Assembly: GCA_902799705.1 (NCBI GenBank)
Contig: CADCBP010000007.1
Coordinates: forward strand, 124,001-188,000
Direction of reading: 5' to 3'
Source: an uncultured Bacteroidales bacterium
GTDB taxonomy: Bacteria; Bacteroidota; Bacteroidia; Bacteroidales; Paludibacteraceae
DNA length: 64,000 nt
In this document: positions 30,000 through 39,371 of the stretch, piece after piece
Numbering within the stretch: position 1 is the first letter of the stretch
Layout: the number at the start of each line of letters is the position of its first letter
Made by a program: the position numbers and the translations under genes
Notes under the pieces: model-generated
Told to the model about the DNA's origin: nothing
Databases searched by the model: none
The model's input: only the letters and a program-made list of their open reading frames with translations

Positions 30000-30029
30000 A
30001 AAAGCAACGTCAGAAATGGCGTTGCTTTT
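30000..30029. terminator. Bidirectional terminator between pnp and tamB
   Basis: AAAAGCAACG (30000-30009) pairs with CGTTGCTTTT (30020-30029). T-runs flank the stem on both strands. The tamB stop codon (30028-30030) overlaps its edge. Confidence 0.85.
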
Positions 30030-33000
30030 ATTTGATGCTGTCAGTCCGGATGCTGTCCGCATGGATGCTGTCAACGGCCTGCTGGATCTTCTGCTCGATG
30101 AACTGCTGGTCCTTGCGCTTGGTGGATGGCCAGTTGAAGTCTTTCTTCCACATGAATCCGATACCCTGGATTGTCGAAGCCTGACGGAGCGAATATTTAT
30201 CTACCGTATGGGTGTAACCTTTCAGACGCCATTGTCCGTCTTCCGTCAGCAGCACTTCCACATCGAGGTCGCCGAAGAACGGCTGGTTGGATACGTCATT
30301 ATAGCGATAGCCCACATTGCCGTTAATCACCAGACGATCCACCGGACGGAGTTGGAACTGCGCCTCGTACTCACTGCTTTCATTCGCCCCTTCGCCACCG
30401 GAACGGATGGCTACACCCAGTGTGACCACATCCGTCAGTTTGGACAGCCATGAGTTAATCTGGCTGGTGATGGTGGACGAGAGCAGAGAATAGGTAGAGT
30501 TGAGCGTCGTGGCGGACTGGCTCATCGACATATAATCGGGCGTGAAGAAACGGCCGAAGACGAGCAGATAGATGACCTGGCGCATCAGCATCTCGTCCGT
30601 GTTGATGATCTGCTTCACTTGCGCCTGTATCGACTGGTCGCTCAGCGGGAACTCCAGCGAGAACGACAGAATCGGATTGGAGAGGGGACCCGTCAGATGC
30701 AAGCACGTCAGCACGGGTATATTCGACCGCGAGGTGGCGAGTTGGTCGGCATCTTCGCCGAAGAGATCACGCAGGTTCGCCGTCACACGGTATTTGGCCG
30801 TCACGTCCAACTGGGGGTTGGAGGGGTCTCCGGAGAAGACAATGGTCGATCCTTCGCCGACGACGAACTCTTTTCTGATCACATTGGCTATGGTGTAGGA
30901 AAGGGTACCCTGCTCCATGTCATAGGTTCCGAGCAGACGCACATCGCCTGTCTCGGTATCATACGTGAGTTGGAGAGCACCGCTTCCGCGAGCCACTATA
31001 CGGTCGCCGTTCCGCTCACCCAGAACCAGCTGGAACTGCAACTGGGGATTGACCTCCAGATTCAATTTGATCAGGCAGCGTCCGGCCCGCAGGTTTTTCT
31101 GTTCGGCCTTTTCCGCCTCTTCTTCAGGCGCATTGTCTATATTGTCGAGGTCATGTTCCTCCACCCGCTGACCGGTCTTCGCGCTTGTCCGGAGCGAGTC
31201 GGCAGACGAAACGAAATGGATGAAGTTCGACTCGTAAGCCGAAGAGACATTATCCACGGAGAGACGGAAACGGCTGTTCTTCGTTGTGACGGCATCGGCG
31301 GCCACAACCAGATTATTGTCCGGACCGGTCACATCGACATGCCCGTTCGCATACACATGCCCTTGCAGCATCTGTCCTTTCTCTTCCGAATCGAAGACAA
31401 GCGCCTCATGCGCATCGACATGCAGGTCGAGATTGAAGTCCTTGAACTGGTCATGATAGATACCGCCTTCTATCTCCACGAGGTTTCCTTCCGTATCATG
31501 CAAGCGCACGTGCGGGAAGAGGATGGAGGTGGTATCCATGACGATTGTATCTTCGGGTATCGTATAGCGCGCGCCGGTCCAGGGCAGTGTGAGAGACGCA
31601 TTCTGCGCGGCTGCGCGAAGGAGCACGTACGTCAAGCCCTTGTAGCCGCCGACTACCACTTTACCCGTCGCGTTCCCGTCCAAGTCGCGCAGGACACCCG
31701 AGGTCCAATGGTTGACAAATGCCAGTGGAACAGAGTCCGCATCCATGTCCAGTTCCCATCGGCCCGAACCGTCAAAGAGCGCCTTGCCATCGAGGTTCAC
31801 CACCTTGCGCGTCGGACGATAGACGTCCGCATGGAAAGCAAGCGAATCGCGTATATTCAGATTCACATCGGCATCTCCGAAATAGCAGTTGTTCAGGCCC
31901 ATCGAGTCGATATGGATTCTGGTGTTGATGTTCGGGTGGGCGAAGACCGAGGCGATCTTGGCTTTTCCGGTCAGCAGTCCGTTGAACATGATGGTTTGCA
32001 CCGGCAGGACGAACGGCACCACGTACGAAGCGTCTATGCGTTGGAGATCCACCTCCAGCGTATCTTTTGCGCGGCGTGAGGCGATGCCGTGCGCCATCAG
32101 ATGCTGACCGCCGCCCTCAAAGAGGAAATGCTCGACCTGCAGACTTGTATCGGCCGCAGCGTAGGTCAACCGGCTGTCGCCTATCGTATAGAGACTGTCG
32201 CGAAGTACCAGCGTACTCGGCATGAAATGTACATCGACAAGCGGGGCTTTGTTGTAGCGAGAGAAATGTGTGACGGCGCGTATGTCTCCGCCGTAGTCTC
32301 CTGAGCGCTGCGCGGCAAGCAGGGCGCGCTGGCGTTCCTGGAAAGTAAGGTCGGGTGACAAGGCCCGTTGCAGCTCGCGCGGGGATAAATTGCGCCATCC
32401 TTCCGGCAGCAGCTCGTCCATGTGCGCTTCGCTGCGTAGGGTCAGATGGGTCACCACCGTATCGCGGAAAGCCAGAGTGGAGAGCACTGTCTGCATCTGC
32501 ATCGCCTCCGCTGAGACGGAGAGACCGAGGGACTCTTTGAGCGTCTTTATGTCCATCGTCAGGTCATGAACCGGTGTTCCTCCGGCGCGGATGCCCGGTG
32601 CCGTAAAGCGCATGGTGAAGGACGGCTCTTCCTCCGGGCGGATGTCCGCCTCGGCACGTAATGCAGGGTGATCGCTGAGCGTGAACGGCGCGTCGTACAG
32701 ACGCTGGATGTCACGCAGACGCTGACCGTCCATGTTGAAGGTGAACGACACGGGCTGCCAGGCTGACGAGGGTGCCTCAACGACCGCCGGCAGGTAGTAA
32801 TGCATCATCGACCGGGCCGCGGGAACCAGATCTGCATAGCGGAACGAACCCTCCAGCGTTGCATTCAGATAATCGGAACGGAGGGTGATGGATTTCGGGT
32901 TATATGCCTCTCCCGCAGGCGCATCGGCCGAGACGAGCATGGTCAACTGGCGCATCAGCAGGGAGTCGCGTTTCGTGGACAGGGACAGGGAGTCGATCAC

Positions 33001-34647
33001 CAGGTAACCGGACATACGGTCCAAATCGACGCCGTCCAGGTCGGCTGCCATCGAGAATGAAGTATGAAGCGGACCGAACGCACCGTGACGGCAACGTAGG
33101 TTGAAGTTGATCTCGGGGTGGATATCCTGCATCGACACCACGCCGTCGAAAGAAGCGGCCAGACGCGGGTCGTTGATGCTGCATCGGCCCTGATATCGTT
33201 TCGGGTCGTAGCGGCCGTTGAGATGGATATCATTGTAGGTATAGTTGTCGTACGTCAAGTCGCGGATATACGCATTGATATCTCCGCGCACAGCCCCTTC
33301 GTCGATATGTCCGGCGGATTGCACATCCAGCGTCAGCGATTGCAGCGGTTCATGTCCGACCATTCGTCCCAACCGGAATTTCTGCGCCGCTACGCGTGCG
33401 TCGTACTCCATGTGCTCGAAAAGCGAGTCGGATCGGAAGGCTCCGTCGGTGGTGACAGCCCCCAGGGCGGTGCTGAAAGCGCCATGCAACTGCAGATCCT
33501 GCAGCCTGCCCTCCGCCAGCCCGCGGTACCGTATCTGACCGAGACGATGGATGGGGTCCGGTAACTGTACAGGACGGCTGTTCAGACGCGAGAGGAAGTC
33601 CTGCAACTGCGCCGCGTTCGTACGCATGTCCGTCAGGTTCGCACGCAGATAGGGGTTCGAGAGATCGGGCAGTCCGACCACCGCCACGTCGCCGTCGAGA
33701 ACCAGCTCGTTGTTATAGCGCACCGCCACGTCGTCGAACGCAAGCGAGTCGAGCGTTCCGCCCAGGTGTCCCTGCAAGCTGACCGTACGGTCGAGGCCGG
33801 CTAACTGCGGGATGAAGAGTGCCAGGTCCGCCGGCACCAGCTCCGCCTCATGGAAATCGAGCGTGAAGGTTATCTCATGGGCCGAGCGGGAGAGATAGAG
33901 CGTGTCGCCCGCAGGGAAACTCACCTCCACGCCGCTCAGGTCCACGGATGAACGCGGCAGACGTGCTGACAGTGTCGGCAGAGCCAGGACCGTGTCGTTG
34001 AAGATCAGATGCGCCTTGAGATCTACTATCTCGAAAGTCTGATTACTGATAGCTGATTGCTGATTACTGATAGATGCCGCCAGTCCGGATATCTGCGCAT
34101 CGAGTTCCTGCTCCGAGAAGCGGTTGAGGTCCATGCGCGCGTGCGGAAGAACCAGGCGGTAGTCGTCGTATTCCAGACGGATATTGTCCAGACGGATGTC
34201 GCGTACGGACACCAGGCTTCGGAATGGAGCCTGTTCCTGCCGGGTGGTATCCCCCCGAAGGGCTTCTACCAGGAAAGTGTAGTTATAGGTACTGTCGGGC
34301 AGGCGGTAGGCCTTGGCCACCACGTCCGAGAGGCGGACATGCGAGAACGATATCTCGTTCCGGCTCAGCGCGAGCGGGCGGAAATGGGCATAAGCCTCGC
34401 CTATATATGCGAGGGTGTCTCGTTGTTGGTCCTCCACCAGCACATCGCGCAACCTCAGCCGCGCGGGGAAGCGGTATTCGACGGCGCCCACCTGCGAATG
34501 TGTACCGAGCGCGCGCGACAGCTCCGCCGTCACCAGTCGGACGGCTGCGGTCTCTACGCGGTCGGACATCAGCACGGCAGAGATCATCCCTACGACGAGC
34601 AGGAGACTGACCGACAGCACTGCCAATATGTACAGAAACCGTTTCAT
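30028..34647 (-). CDS. tamB: TamB-like translocation/assembly module protein
   Basis: A 1539-residue envelope protein of the AsmA/TamB superfamily, thought to bridge inner and outer membranes and carry phospholipid. It has an N-terminal hydrophobic anchor (FLYILAVLSVSLLLVVGMIS) and a very long beta-rich region. The C-terminal TamB domain is seen as FVVGEGSTIVFSGDPSNPQL followed by DVTAKYRVTANLRD and, near the end, RVIRSGGEG-like glycine strands and NGNVGYRYNDVSNQPFFGDL. Residues about 192-203 (ISNQQSAISNQ) come from a heptamer array. Its ATG overlaps the Maf stop by 4 bp. Confidence 0.88.
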   Translation of the reverse strand: MKRFLYILAVLSVSLLLVVGMISAVLMSDRVETAAVRLVTAELSRALGTHSQVGAVEYRFPARLRLRDVLVEDQQRDTLAYIGEAYAHFRPLALSRNEISFSHVRLSDVVAKAYRLPDSTYNYTFLVEALRGDTTRQEQAPFRSLVSVRDIRLDNIRLEYDDYRLVLPHARMDLNRFSEQELDAQISGLAASISNQQSAISNQTFEIVDLKAHLIFNDTVLALPTLSARLPRSSVDLSGVEVSFPAGDTLYLSRSAHEITFTLDFHEAELVPADLALFIPQLAGLDRTVSLQGHLGGTLDSLAFDDVAVRYNNELVLDGDVAVVGLPDLSNPYLRANLTDMRTNAAQLQDFLSRLNSRPVQLPDPIHRLGQIRYRGLAEGRLQDLQLHGAFSTALGAVTTDGAFRSDSLFEHMEYDARVAAQKFRLGRMVGHEPLQSLTLDVQSAGHIDEGAVRGDINAYIRDLTYDNYTYNDIHLNGRYDPKRYQGRCSINDPRLAASFDGVVSMQDIHPEINFNLRCRHGAFGPLHTSFSMAADLDGVDLDRMSGYLVIDSLSLSTKRDSLLMRQLTMLVSADAPAGEAYNPKSITLRSDYLNATLEGSFRYADLVPAARSMMHYYLPAVVEAPSSAWQPVSFTFNMDGQRLRDIQRLYDAPFTLSDHPALRAEADIRPEEEPSFTMRFTAPGIRAGGTPVHDLTMDIKTLKESLGLSVSAEAMQMQTVLSTLAFRDTVVTHLTLRSEAHMDELLPEGWRNLSPRELQRALSPDLTFQERQRALLAAQRSGDYGGDIRAVTHFSRYNKAPLVDVHFMPSTLVLRDSLYTIGDSRLTYAAADTSLQVEHFLFEGGGQHLMAHGIASRRAKDTLEVDLQRIDASYVVPFVLPVQTIMFNGLLTGKAKIASVFAHPNINTRIHIDSMGLNNCYFGDADVNLNIRDSLAFHADVYRPTRKVVNLDGKALFDGSGRWELDMDADSVPLAFVNHWTSGVLRDLDGNATGKVVVGGYKGLTYVLLRAAAQNASLTLPWTGARYTIPEDTIVMDTTSILFPHVRLHDTEGNLVEIEGGIYHDQFKDFNLDLHVDAHEALVFDSEEKGQMLQGHVYANGHVDVTGPDNNLVVAADAVTTKNSRFRLSVDNVSSAYESNFIHFVSSADSLRTSAKTGQRVEEHDLDNIDNAPEEEAEKAEQKNLRAGRCLIKLNLEVNPQLQFQLVLGERNGDRIVARGSGALQLTYDTETGDVRLLGTYDMEQGTLSYTIANVIRKEFVVGEGSTIVFSGDPSNPQLDVTAKYRVTANLRDLFGEDADQLATSRSNIPVLTCLHLTGPLSNPILSFSLEFPLSDQSIQAQVKQIINTDEMLMRQVIYLLVFGRFFTPDYMSMSQSATTLNSTYSLLSSTITSQINSWLSKLTDVVTLGVAIRSGGEGANESSEYEAQFQLRPVDRLVINGNVGYRYNDVSNQPFFGDLDVEVLLTEDGQWRLKGYTHTVDKYSLRQASTIQGIGFMWKKDFNWPSTKRKDQQFIEQKIQQAVDSIHADSIRTDSIK
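34039..34073. repeat. Heptamer array inside tamB
   Basis: Five perfect units (CTGATTA, CTGATAG, CTGATTG, CTGATTA, CTGATAG). On the coding strand the frame used by tamB reads Ile, Ser, Asn, Gln and Ala codons only, although other frames contain TAA. Confidence 0.92.
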
Positions 34648-35210
34648 TGCATGCGGCGCATGATAGCAGGATAAACGAGGTGAGTCGGGAAGCCCATGAC
34701 GTTAAAATACGAACCGTTCATGGCGGTGCAGGCTATATAGCCTATCCACTCCTGTACGCCGTACGAGCCGGCTTTGTCGAGGGGGTGGTATTTGGTGACG
34801 TAATGCCGTATCTCTTCGTCCGTGAGGATGGCGAAGGTCACGTCCGTGCAGTCCACGAAAGTCTCCAACTCGCGTCCCTGCTGGGCGAGCGTGACGGCGG
34901 TATAGACCTGGTGCGTACGACCCGACAGACGGTGCAACATCGCGACCGCTTCCTCTTCGTCATGCGGCTTACCGAGCATCTGCCCGTCCAGCCACACGAT
35001 GGTGTCCGCCGTAACAAGCAGTTGGTCCGTCTTCAGTTGCGGCAAGTACGCCTGCGCTTTCGCGCGGGAGATGAAACGCGGGATATCACCTGCCTGAAGG
35101 TTCGGAGGATACGATTCATCGGCATCGATGGTGACAGCGATGAAAGGGATATCCAGACCGGCCATCAATTCGCGGCGTCTGGGAGACTGACTACCGAGAA
35201 TGACGTCCAT
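34644..35210 (-). CDS. maf: Maf family nucleoside triphosphate pyrophosphatase
   Basis: A 188-residue house-cleaning enzyme that hydrolyses dTTP/UTP or modified nucleotides. Motifs are MDVILGSQSPRRRELMAGLD at the N-terminus, ADTIVWLDGQMLGKPHDEEE and SGRTHQVYTAV in the middle, and DKAGSYGVQEWIGYI near the end. It sits between parC (1 bp gap) and tamB (4 bp overlap), so all three are probably one transcript. Which nucleotide it prefers cannot be decided here. Confidence 0.95.
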   Translation of the reverse strand: MDVILGSQSPRRRELMAGLDIPFIAVTIDADESYPPNLQAGDIPRFISRAKAQAYLPQLKTDQLLVTADTIVWLDGQMLGKPHDEEEAVAMLHRLSGRTHQVYTAVTLAQQGRELETFVDCTDVTFAILTDEEIRHYVTKYHPLDKAGSYGVQEWIGYIACTAMNGSYFNVMGFPTHLVYPAIMRRMQ

Positions 35211-35211
35211 G

Positions 35212-37860
35212 TTAAAACAAGTCTAATTGGGTATCAACGGGCTTCTCAAAGGTCATCGTCACGCCTTCGACATCTATCGACTCCGGTGCTTCCGTCTCTT
35301 CTGACGGATGACTACTGACATCTGACGGTTCCAAACTCTCTTCCTCCGGGGTTTCTCCCGTTTCATCGGAAGCCACCTCAGGCTCGGGCTCGGGAGTGAT
35401 ATCCTCAAAGCCTTTGATCTCGAGGGTGGAGATACGTTTACCTTTGGCTTTCGCGGATTTCTCGTCGATGAAGTCGGGCATGTATATATCCATCGGTGCT
35501 TTGTTCTCGTCGGCAAAGAGCACGCGGAAGGTAGCCTCGGGGCTGTCGGAGAGGAGTGCGATACGCGAGTCCTTGTCGTCGCCTAACATCGACTGCACTT
35601 TCGCGTTCGCGTCGTCCAACCGGAAGCGCTTGCCGTAGTAGAACTTCAGTTCCTCGTTCCATTGGATCAGGCTCCATACCTTGTCCGGGTCGAGTTTCTC
35701 GATGCGCAGGATATTGTCTTCGAAGTGGGCGGTGAGGTCGAAGGAGGTGGTGTAATAGGTACCGTCGTGCTGAATAACAAGAATACGGTCTTCGTCGTAG
35801 AACTCGCCCAGATAGATGCCGTGCTCGTCGTAGTTGACGCGCAGCACGTCGGGGTCGAACCATACCTTGCGCCCGCCGAGGGTCGAATGGCCTTTCTGCT
35901 TGAGGGTGACGGACTTCACCTCGAATTTCGTCAGGACGTTTCCGCGCGCCGTGCGGGACTTGACGGCCAACTCCGAGAGGTCTTTGCATACCTCGAGTTT
36001 CTTGAGGTGCAGCTGCGGTTTGAGGGTCACTTTGATGACCTCCGCTTCGCCGTTCGGGTTCGCCGTGAAATAGACGATCTTCGAGCCGGGCTTGCCTTGC
36101 GTCAGGTCGTACTCCTTGTCCTTCGCCACGCCCGTGACGTTGAAGCGCTTCATGAAGTACGTGCCTTTCTTGCCGTCGCGATAGACGACGTTATAGACCG
36201 TGCGGTCGTCGCCGCGCTGGAACACGGCGATATGGAGAATGTCCGTGCCGACGAACAGCTTGTCCGCCACTTTCATCACTTTGTATTTCCCGTCTTTATG
36301 GAAGACGATGATATCGTCGATGTCGGAGCAGTCAAACAGGTACTCGTCTTTCTTGAGCGCCGTGCCGATAAAGCCTTCCTCGCGGTTGATATAGAGTTTC
36401 TCGTTGTTCTCCACGACGGCTTTGACGTTAATGGCGCCGAAGTTACGAACCTCCGTGCGGCGCGGATACGCCTCGCCGTATTTCTTCTTCAGCATCTCGA
36501 ACCACTCGATGGTGTAGTCTGTCAGGTGGTTGAGGTTCTTCACGCAGGCTTTGATCTTCTTCTCCAGGTCTTTCATCAACTCGTCCGCTTTTTTGGAGTC
36601 GAACTTGGTGATGCGGAGCATCTTGATCTCGAACAGTTTCTCGATATCCTCGGTGCGCACCTCGCGGATGAGTTGCGGCTTGAACGGCGTGAGGGCGTCA
36701 TCCACGAAGGCAATCAACTTCTCCTTGCTCGGCGCGTCCTCGTAGCCTTTCTCCTTATAGATGCGGTTCTCGATGAAGATCTTCTCTAACGAGGTATAGA
36801 AATACTTCTCTTCCAGCTCAGCTTTCTCGATCTCCAGTTCCCATTTGAGCAGCGCCTTTGTGTTGTCGCACGACAGTTTGAGGAGGTTGGTTACGGAGGT
36901 GAAGATCGGTTTTCTGTCCTGTACCACGCAGCAGTTAGGGCTGATGTTCACCTCGCAGTCCGTGAACGCATAGAGGGCGTCGATGGCTTTGTCGGATGAC
37001 GAACCCGGCGCCAGCTGTACAACGATACGCGCCTTGTCGGCGGTGAAGTCGTCGATCTTCTTGATCTTGATCTTGCCTTTCTGGTTGGCTTTGAGGATGG
37101 TCTCGATGATCTTCGAGGTGGTGGTGCCGAACGGTATCTCGGTGATGACGAGCGTCTTGTTGTCGTCGGCTTTCGTGATGCGCGCGCGTATCTTGACCGT
37201 ACCGCCCCGCTCGCCGTCGTTGTAGCGGGTCACATCGATGATACCGCCCGTCGGGAAGTCGGGGTATAAGGAAAACTCCTGATTGCGCAGATAAGCCAGC
37301 GAAGCGTCGCACAGCTCGTTGAAGTTATGCGGCAGGATCTTCGAGTTCAGACCGACGGCGATACCCTCCACGCCCTGCGCGAGCAGCAGCGGGAACTTGA
37401 CGGGAAGATGGATCGGCTCGTTCTTGCGGCCGTCGTAACTCTTCATCCACTCCGTCGTCTTGGGGTTGAAGACCGCCTCGAGGGCGAACTTGCTCAGACG
37501 CGCCTCGATATAACGCGGAGCCGCCGCACCGTCGCCGGTGAGGATATTGCCCCAGTTTCCCTGACAATCAATCAGCAGGTCTTTCTGTCCCAACTGCACG
37601 AGCGCGTCGCCGATGGACGCATCGCCGTGCGGGTGGTACTGCATCGTCTGACCGACGATATTGGCTACTTTGTTGAACTTGCCGTCGTCCACGCATTTCA
37701 TCGCGTGCAATATACGACGTTGTACCGGCTTGAGTCCATCCTCTATAGCCGGCACTGCACGCTCCAATATCACATACGACGCATAGTCCAGGAACCAGTC
37801 CTGGTACATGCCCGTCAGGTGATATTTTATCGCATCATTAAAACCGCCTTGGGCAGCCAT
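35212..37860 (-). CDS. parC: DNA topoisomerase IV subunit A
   Basis: An 882-residue type IIA topoisomerase A subunit. The breakage-reunion domain begins GLKPVQRRILHAM. It carries YHPHGDASIGDALVQLGQKD in the quinolone-determining region and the catalytic Tyr in GAAAPRYIEARL. The stretch NPKTTEWMKSYDGRKNEPIH is characteristic of Bacteroidota ParC rather than GyrA. The C-terminal part has beta-pinwheel-like blades. The final 70 or so residues are acidic (EDITPEPEPEVASDETGETP) and of low complexity. The partner parE is not in the window. Confidence 0.93.
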   Translation of the reverse strand: MAAQGGFNDAIKYHLTGMYQDWFLDYASYVILERAVPAIEDGLKPVQRRILHAMKCVDDGKFNKVANIVGQTMQYHPHGDASIGDALVQLGQKDLLIDCQGNWGNILTGDGAAAPRYIEARLSKFALEAVFNPKTTEWMKSYDGRKNEPIHLPVKFPLLLAQGVEGIAVGLNSKILPHNFNELCDASLAYLRNQEFSLYPDFPTGGIIDVTRYNDGERGGTVKIRARITKADDNKTLVITEIPFGTTTSKIIETILKANQKGKIKIKKIDDFTADKARIVVQLAPGSSSDKAIDALYAFTDCEVNISPNCCVVQDRKPIFTSVTNLLKLSCDNTKALLKWELEIEKAELEEKYFYTSLEKIFIENRIYKEKGYEDAPSKEKLIAFVDDALTPFKPQLIREVRTEDIEKLFEIKMLRITKFDSKKADELMKDLEKKIKACVKNLNHLTDYTIEWFEMLKKKYGEAYPRRTEVRNFGAINVKAVVENNEKLYINREEGFIGTALKKDEYLFDCSDIDDIIVFHKDGKYKVMKVADKLFVGTDILHIAVFQRGDDRTVYNVVYRDGKKGTYFMKRFNVTGVAKDKEYDLTQGKPGSKIVYFTANPNGEAEVIKVTLKPQLHLKKLEVCKDLSELAVKSRTARGNVLTKFEVKSVTLKQKGHSTLGGRKVWFDPDVLRVNYDEHGIYLGEFYDEDRILVIQHDGTYYTTSFDLTAHFEDNILRIEKLDPDKVWSLIQWNEELKFYYGKRFRLDDANAKVQSMLGDDKDSRIALLSDSPEATFRVLFADENKAPMDIYMPDFIDEKSAKAKGKRISTLEIKGFEDITPEPEPEVASDETGETPEEESLEPSDVSSHPSEETEAPESIDVEGVTMTFEKPVDTQLDLF

Positions 37861-37863
37861 GCG

Positions 37864-38031
37864 TTAGTTCAACTTTTTATTGATGAAGATATACGCCAAT
37901 ATTCCGCCTACCTCCAGTACCATCGACAGGACGAGCAGGATATTATGCGGCAAAGCGTACTTGTAAATCACCAGGCACAACACACCCAAAACAAGGAGTA
38001 CCACTCCCAAATACTTCAAATTGGAATTCAT
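37864..38031 (-). CDS. Small two-span membrane protein
   Basis: A 55-residue protein starting MNSNLKYLGVVLLVLGVLCL. Two hydrophobic segments (about residues 7-23 and 30-50) are separated by IYKYALPHN, and it ends NKKLN. It lies directly downstream of the promoter at 38060-38091 and 3 bp upstream of parC, so it heads the parC-maf-tamB transcript. I know similar tiny proteins in Bacteroidota but no function. Confidence 0.75.
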   Translation of the reverse strand: MNSNLKYLGVVLLVLGVLCLVIYKYALPHNILLVLSMVLEVGGILAYIFINKKLN

Positions 38032-38059
38032 ATATAACGCGTTATTTTAAATTACGCTG

Positions 38060-38091
38060 CAAAGGTACAACTTTTTTTTGAATTATGCAAA
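38060..38091 (-). promoter_or_regulatory. Promoter of the small membrane protein-parC-maf-tamB transcript
   Basis: On the minus strand TTTG (38088-38091), 20 bp, then TACCTTTG (38060-38067). The small gene starts 29 bp downstream. Confidence 0.88.
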
Positions 38092-38108
38092 TCTTTTTGT
38101 ATATTTAC

Positions 38109-38133
38109 AAAAAAAGAACACCCCGAAGGGTGT
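38109..38133 (-). terminator. Minus-strand terminator-like hairpin
   Basis: ACACCC (38118-38123) pairs with GGGTGT (38128-38133) around CGAA. On the minus strand the stem is followed by TTCTTTTTTT. It would end a minus-strand transcript coming from the gene-free stretch to the right. Confidence 0.6.
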
Positions 38134-38518
38134 GTAGGTTTATTTTAAATCAAAAATGCGTTCCCTGCGGTCACTCTCAAAAATCCATGCGGGCAGTAGT
38201 ATAATTTACATCCGACCGATAGTAATTGTATTTTGTTTATTGTGCCGGATGCTATCCGGCTTCCCCTGCCTTTACGGATGAAGGGCTTTGCCCGATCGGA
38301 CTGCCGGTGGCCGTCCGTAGAACAATGTTAGGGGTAGGCTTCTTCTTCTCCCCCTCCAGGAGGTTAGGCTTTGTCTATTGTGCCGGATAGTATCCGGCCT
38401 TATTTTTGTTATTTTTGTAAGGGCAAAGCCCGCATTTTTGTAAGCATTCAACGTGCTGCTATCAAGCAGCGAGTTGGGAGTGTAGGCTTTTACGAGCGCT
38501 GCAAGCTTGCCACAAAAG

Positions 38519-38546
38519 AAAGGGCGACCTTGTAGGGTCGTCCTTT
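38519..38546. terminator. Hairpin, possible terminator
   Basis: AAAGGGCGACC (38519-38529) pairs with GGTCGTCCTTT (38536-38546) with one G-T pair. T-runs are short on both sides, so termination strength is uncertain. Confidence 0.5.
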
Positions 38547-38547
38547 C

Positions 38548-38579
38548 CATCAATTCATCATTCCATCAATCCATCATTT
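38548..38579. repeat. Octamer array
   Basis: Four units (CATCAATT, CATCATTC, CATCAATC, CATCATTT). Two similar units recur at 38791-38806, and the reverse complement words ATGATGGA appear at 42671 and 44936. Confidence 0.75.
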
Positions 38580-38608
38580 AGAAAGTTGCTCCGCTGCATT
38601 ACCCTTAT

Positions 38609-38652
38609 CGCTTCAGGGGCGCTTCAGGGGCGCTTCAGAGGCGCTTCGGAGG
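38609..38652. repeat. 11-bp tandem array
   Basis: Four units (CGCTTCAGGGG, CGCTTCAGGGG, CGCTTCAGAGG, CGCTTCGGAGG). Read on the minus strand they begin CCTCCGA or CCCCTGA, which relates them to the arrays at 13714 and 55466. Confidence 0.88.
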
Positions 38653-38847
38653 CATCCTAGACTTTGTTAAAAATTCTTTCTTGTAAATTACACATTATCA
38701 GCATATTACAATGCATGTCAAGACACATGAAAAATAACGATTTTGACCGTTTGAAATCCGCTATATTTTCTTTCTCTTGTAACTATAACCCATCAATCCA
38801 TCATTTGTTTGCGTGCCATAGCTATCGCGGCGCTACTCACAAAAACA

Positions 38848-38871
38848 CCAAAAAAGCACCCCGGAGGGTGC
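38848..38871 (-). terminator. Terminator of the lipoprotein gene
   Basis: GCACCC (38856-38861) pairs with GGGTGC (38866-38871) around CGGA. On the minus strand six T residues follow. It lies 33 bp after the stop of the gene at 38904. Confidence 0.82.
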
Positions 38872-38903
38872 CTTTGGGGCAGTGTATTGGAGCTACGCTT
38901 ACG

Positions 38904-39326
38904 TTATAGTTCCTTCATGTTATAGGTCAACTTCTCTCCGCGGAACCCGCCGGTCAAGCTCACCGTTTTGGTCTTAGCATCATAGGTTCCTGAAAGGAAG
39001 ATTTTTCCGGAGAGCGACTCACCTGTCTCCGTGTCGTAAGCGCCTTGAGCATAGCGTATAGTCACCTCCGTGTCGTTCGGAGCCATGTACCACTCGAAAT
39101 TCGAGTTACGCGTAGGAGAAAGACCCGGTTGCTTTGCCTCCAGTGTACATTTGTAATTCATGTGGAACGTCAGCTGGGAATAGCTGTCTGCGGTCACCGT
39201 TTCACGATAGGTCTTACCGGCAATCGGTTGGGTCGTCGGGTCGGCTGTGTATAGGTTGTTATCACAAGACGAGAAACCCATACTTACCATAGTCAGCGCC
39301 ATCAGCGCAAGAAGAATTTTTTTCAT
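38904..39326 (-). CDS. Predicted small lipoprotein of unknown function
   Basis: A 140-residue protein with a lipoprotein signal (LLALMALTMVSMGFSSCDNN). The mature part has pattern elements of a small beta-barrel or lipocalin-like fold: TYRETVTADSYSQLTFHMNY, then SGTYDAKTKTVSLTGGFRGE. This resembles secreted Bacteroidales lipoproteins that model a drug- or sugar-binding beta sheet, but I do not recognise the family. It lies 45 bp after dprA on the same strand and ends at a good terminator. Confidence 0.75.
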   Translation of the reverse strand: MKKILLALMALTMVSMGFSSCDNNLYTADPTTQPIAGKTYRETVTADSYSQLTFHMNYKCTLEAKQPGLSPTRNSNFEWYMAPNDTEVTIRYAQGAYDTETGESLSGKIFLSGTYDAKTKTVSLTGGFRGEKLTYNMKEL

Positions 39327-39371
39327 AATGAATCGATTTTAAATAGTTAATATTTTTTTGCATACGTGTTG

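Larger units (their letters stand above)
38134..38847. other. Gene-free stretch rich in small palindromes and repeats
   Basis: No credible coding region is present. It holds two copies of a palindrome GCCGGAT-N3-ATCCGGC (38244-38260, 38382-38398), each preceded by TTTGTYTATTGT. It also has mini-hairpins GGGC-TTT-GCCC (38283-38293) and GGGC-AAA-GCCC (38421-38431), the motif ATTTTTGTTATTTTTGTAAG at 38402-38421 shared with 41973, a hairpin at 38519-38546, an octamer array at 38548-38579 and an 11-bp array at 38609-38652. A small RNA is possible but unsupported. Confidence 0.7.
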
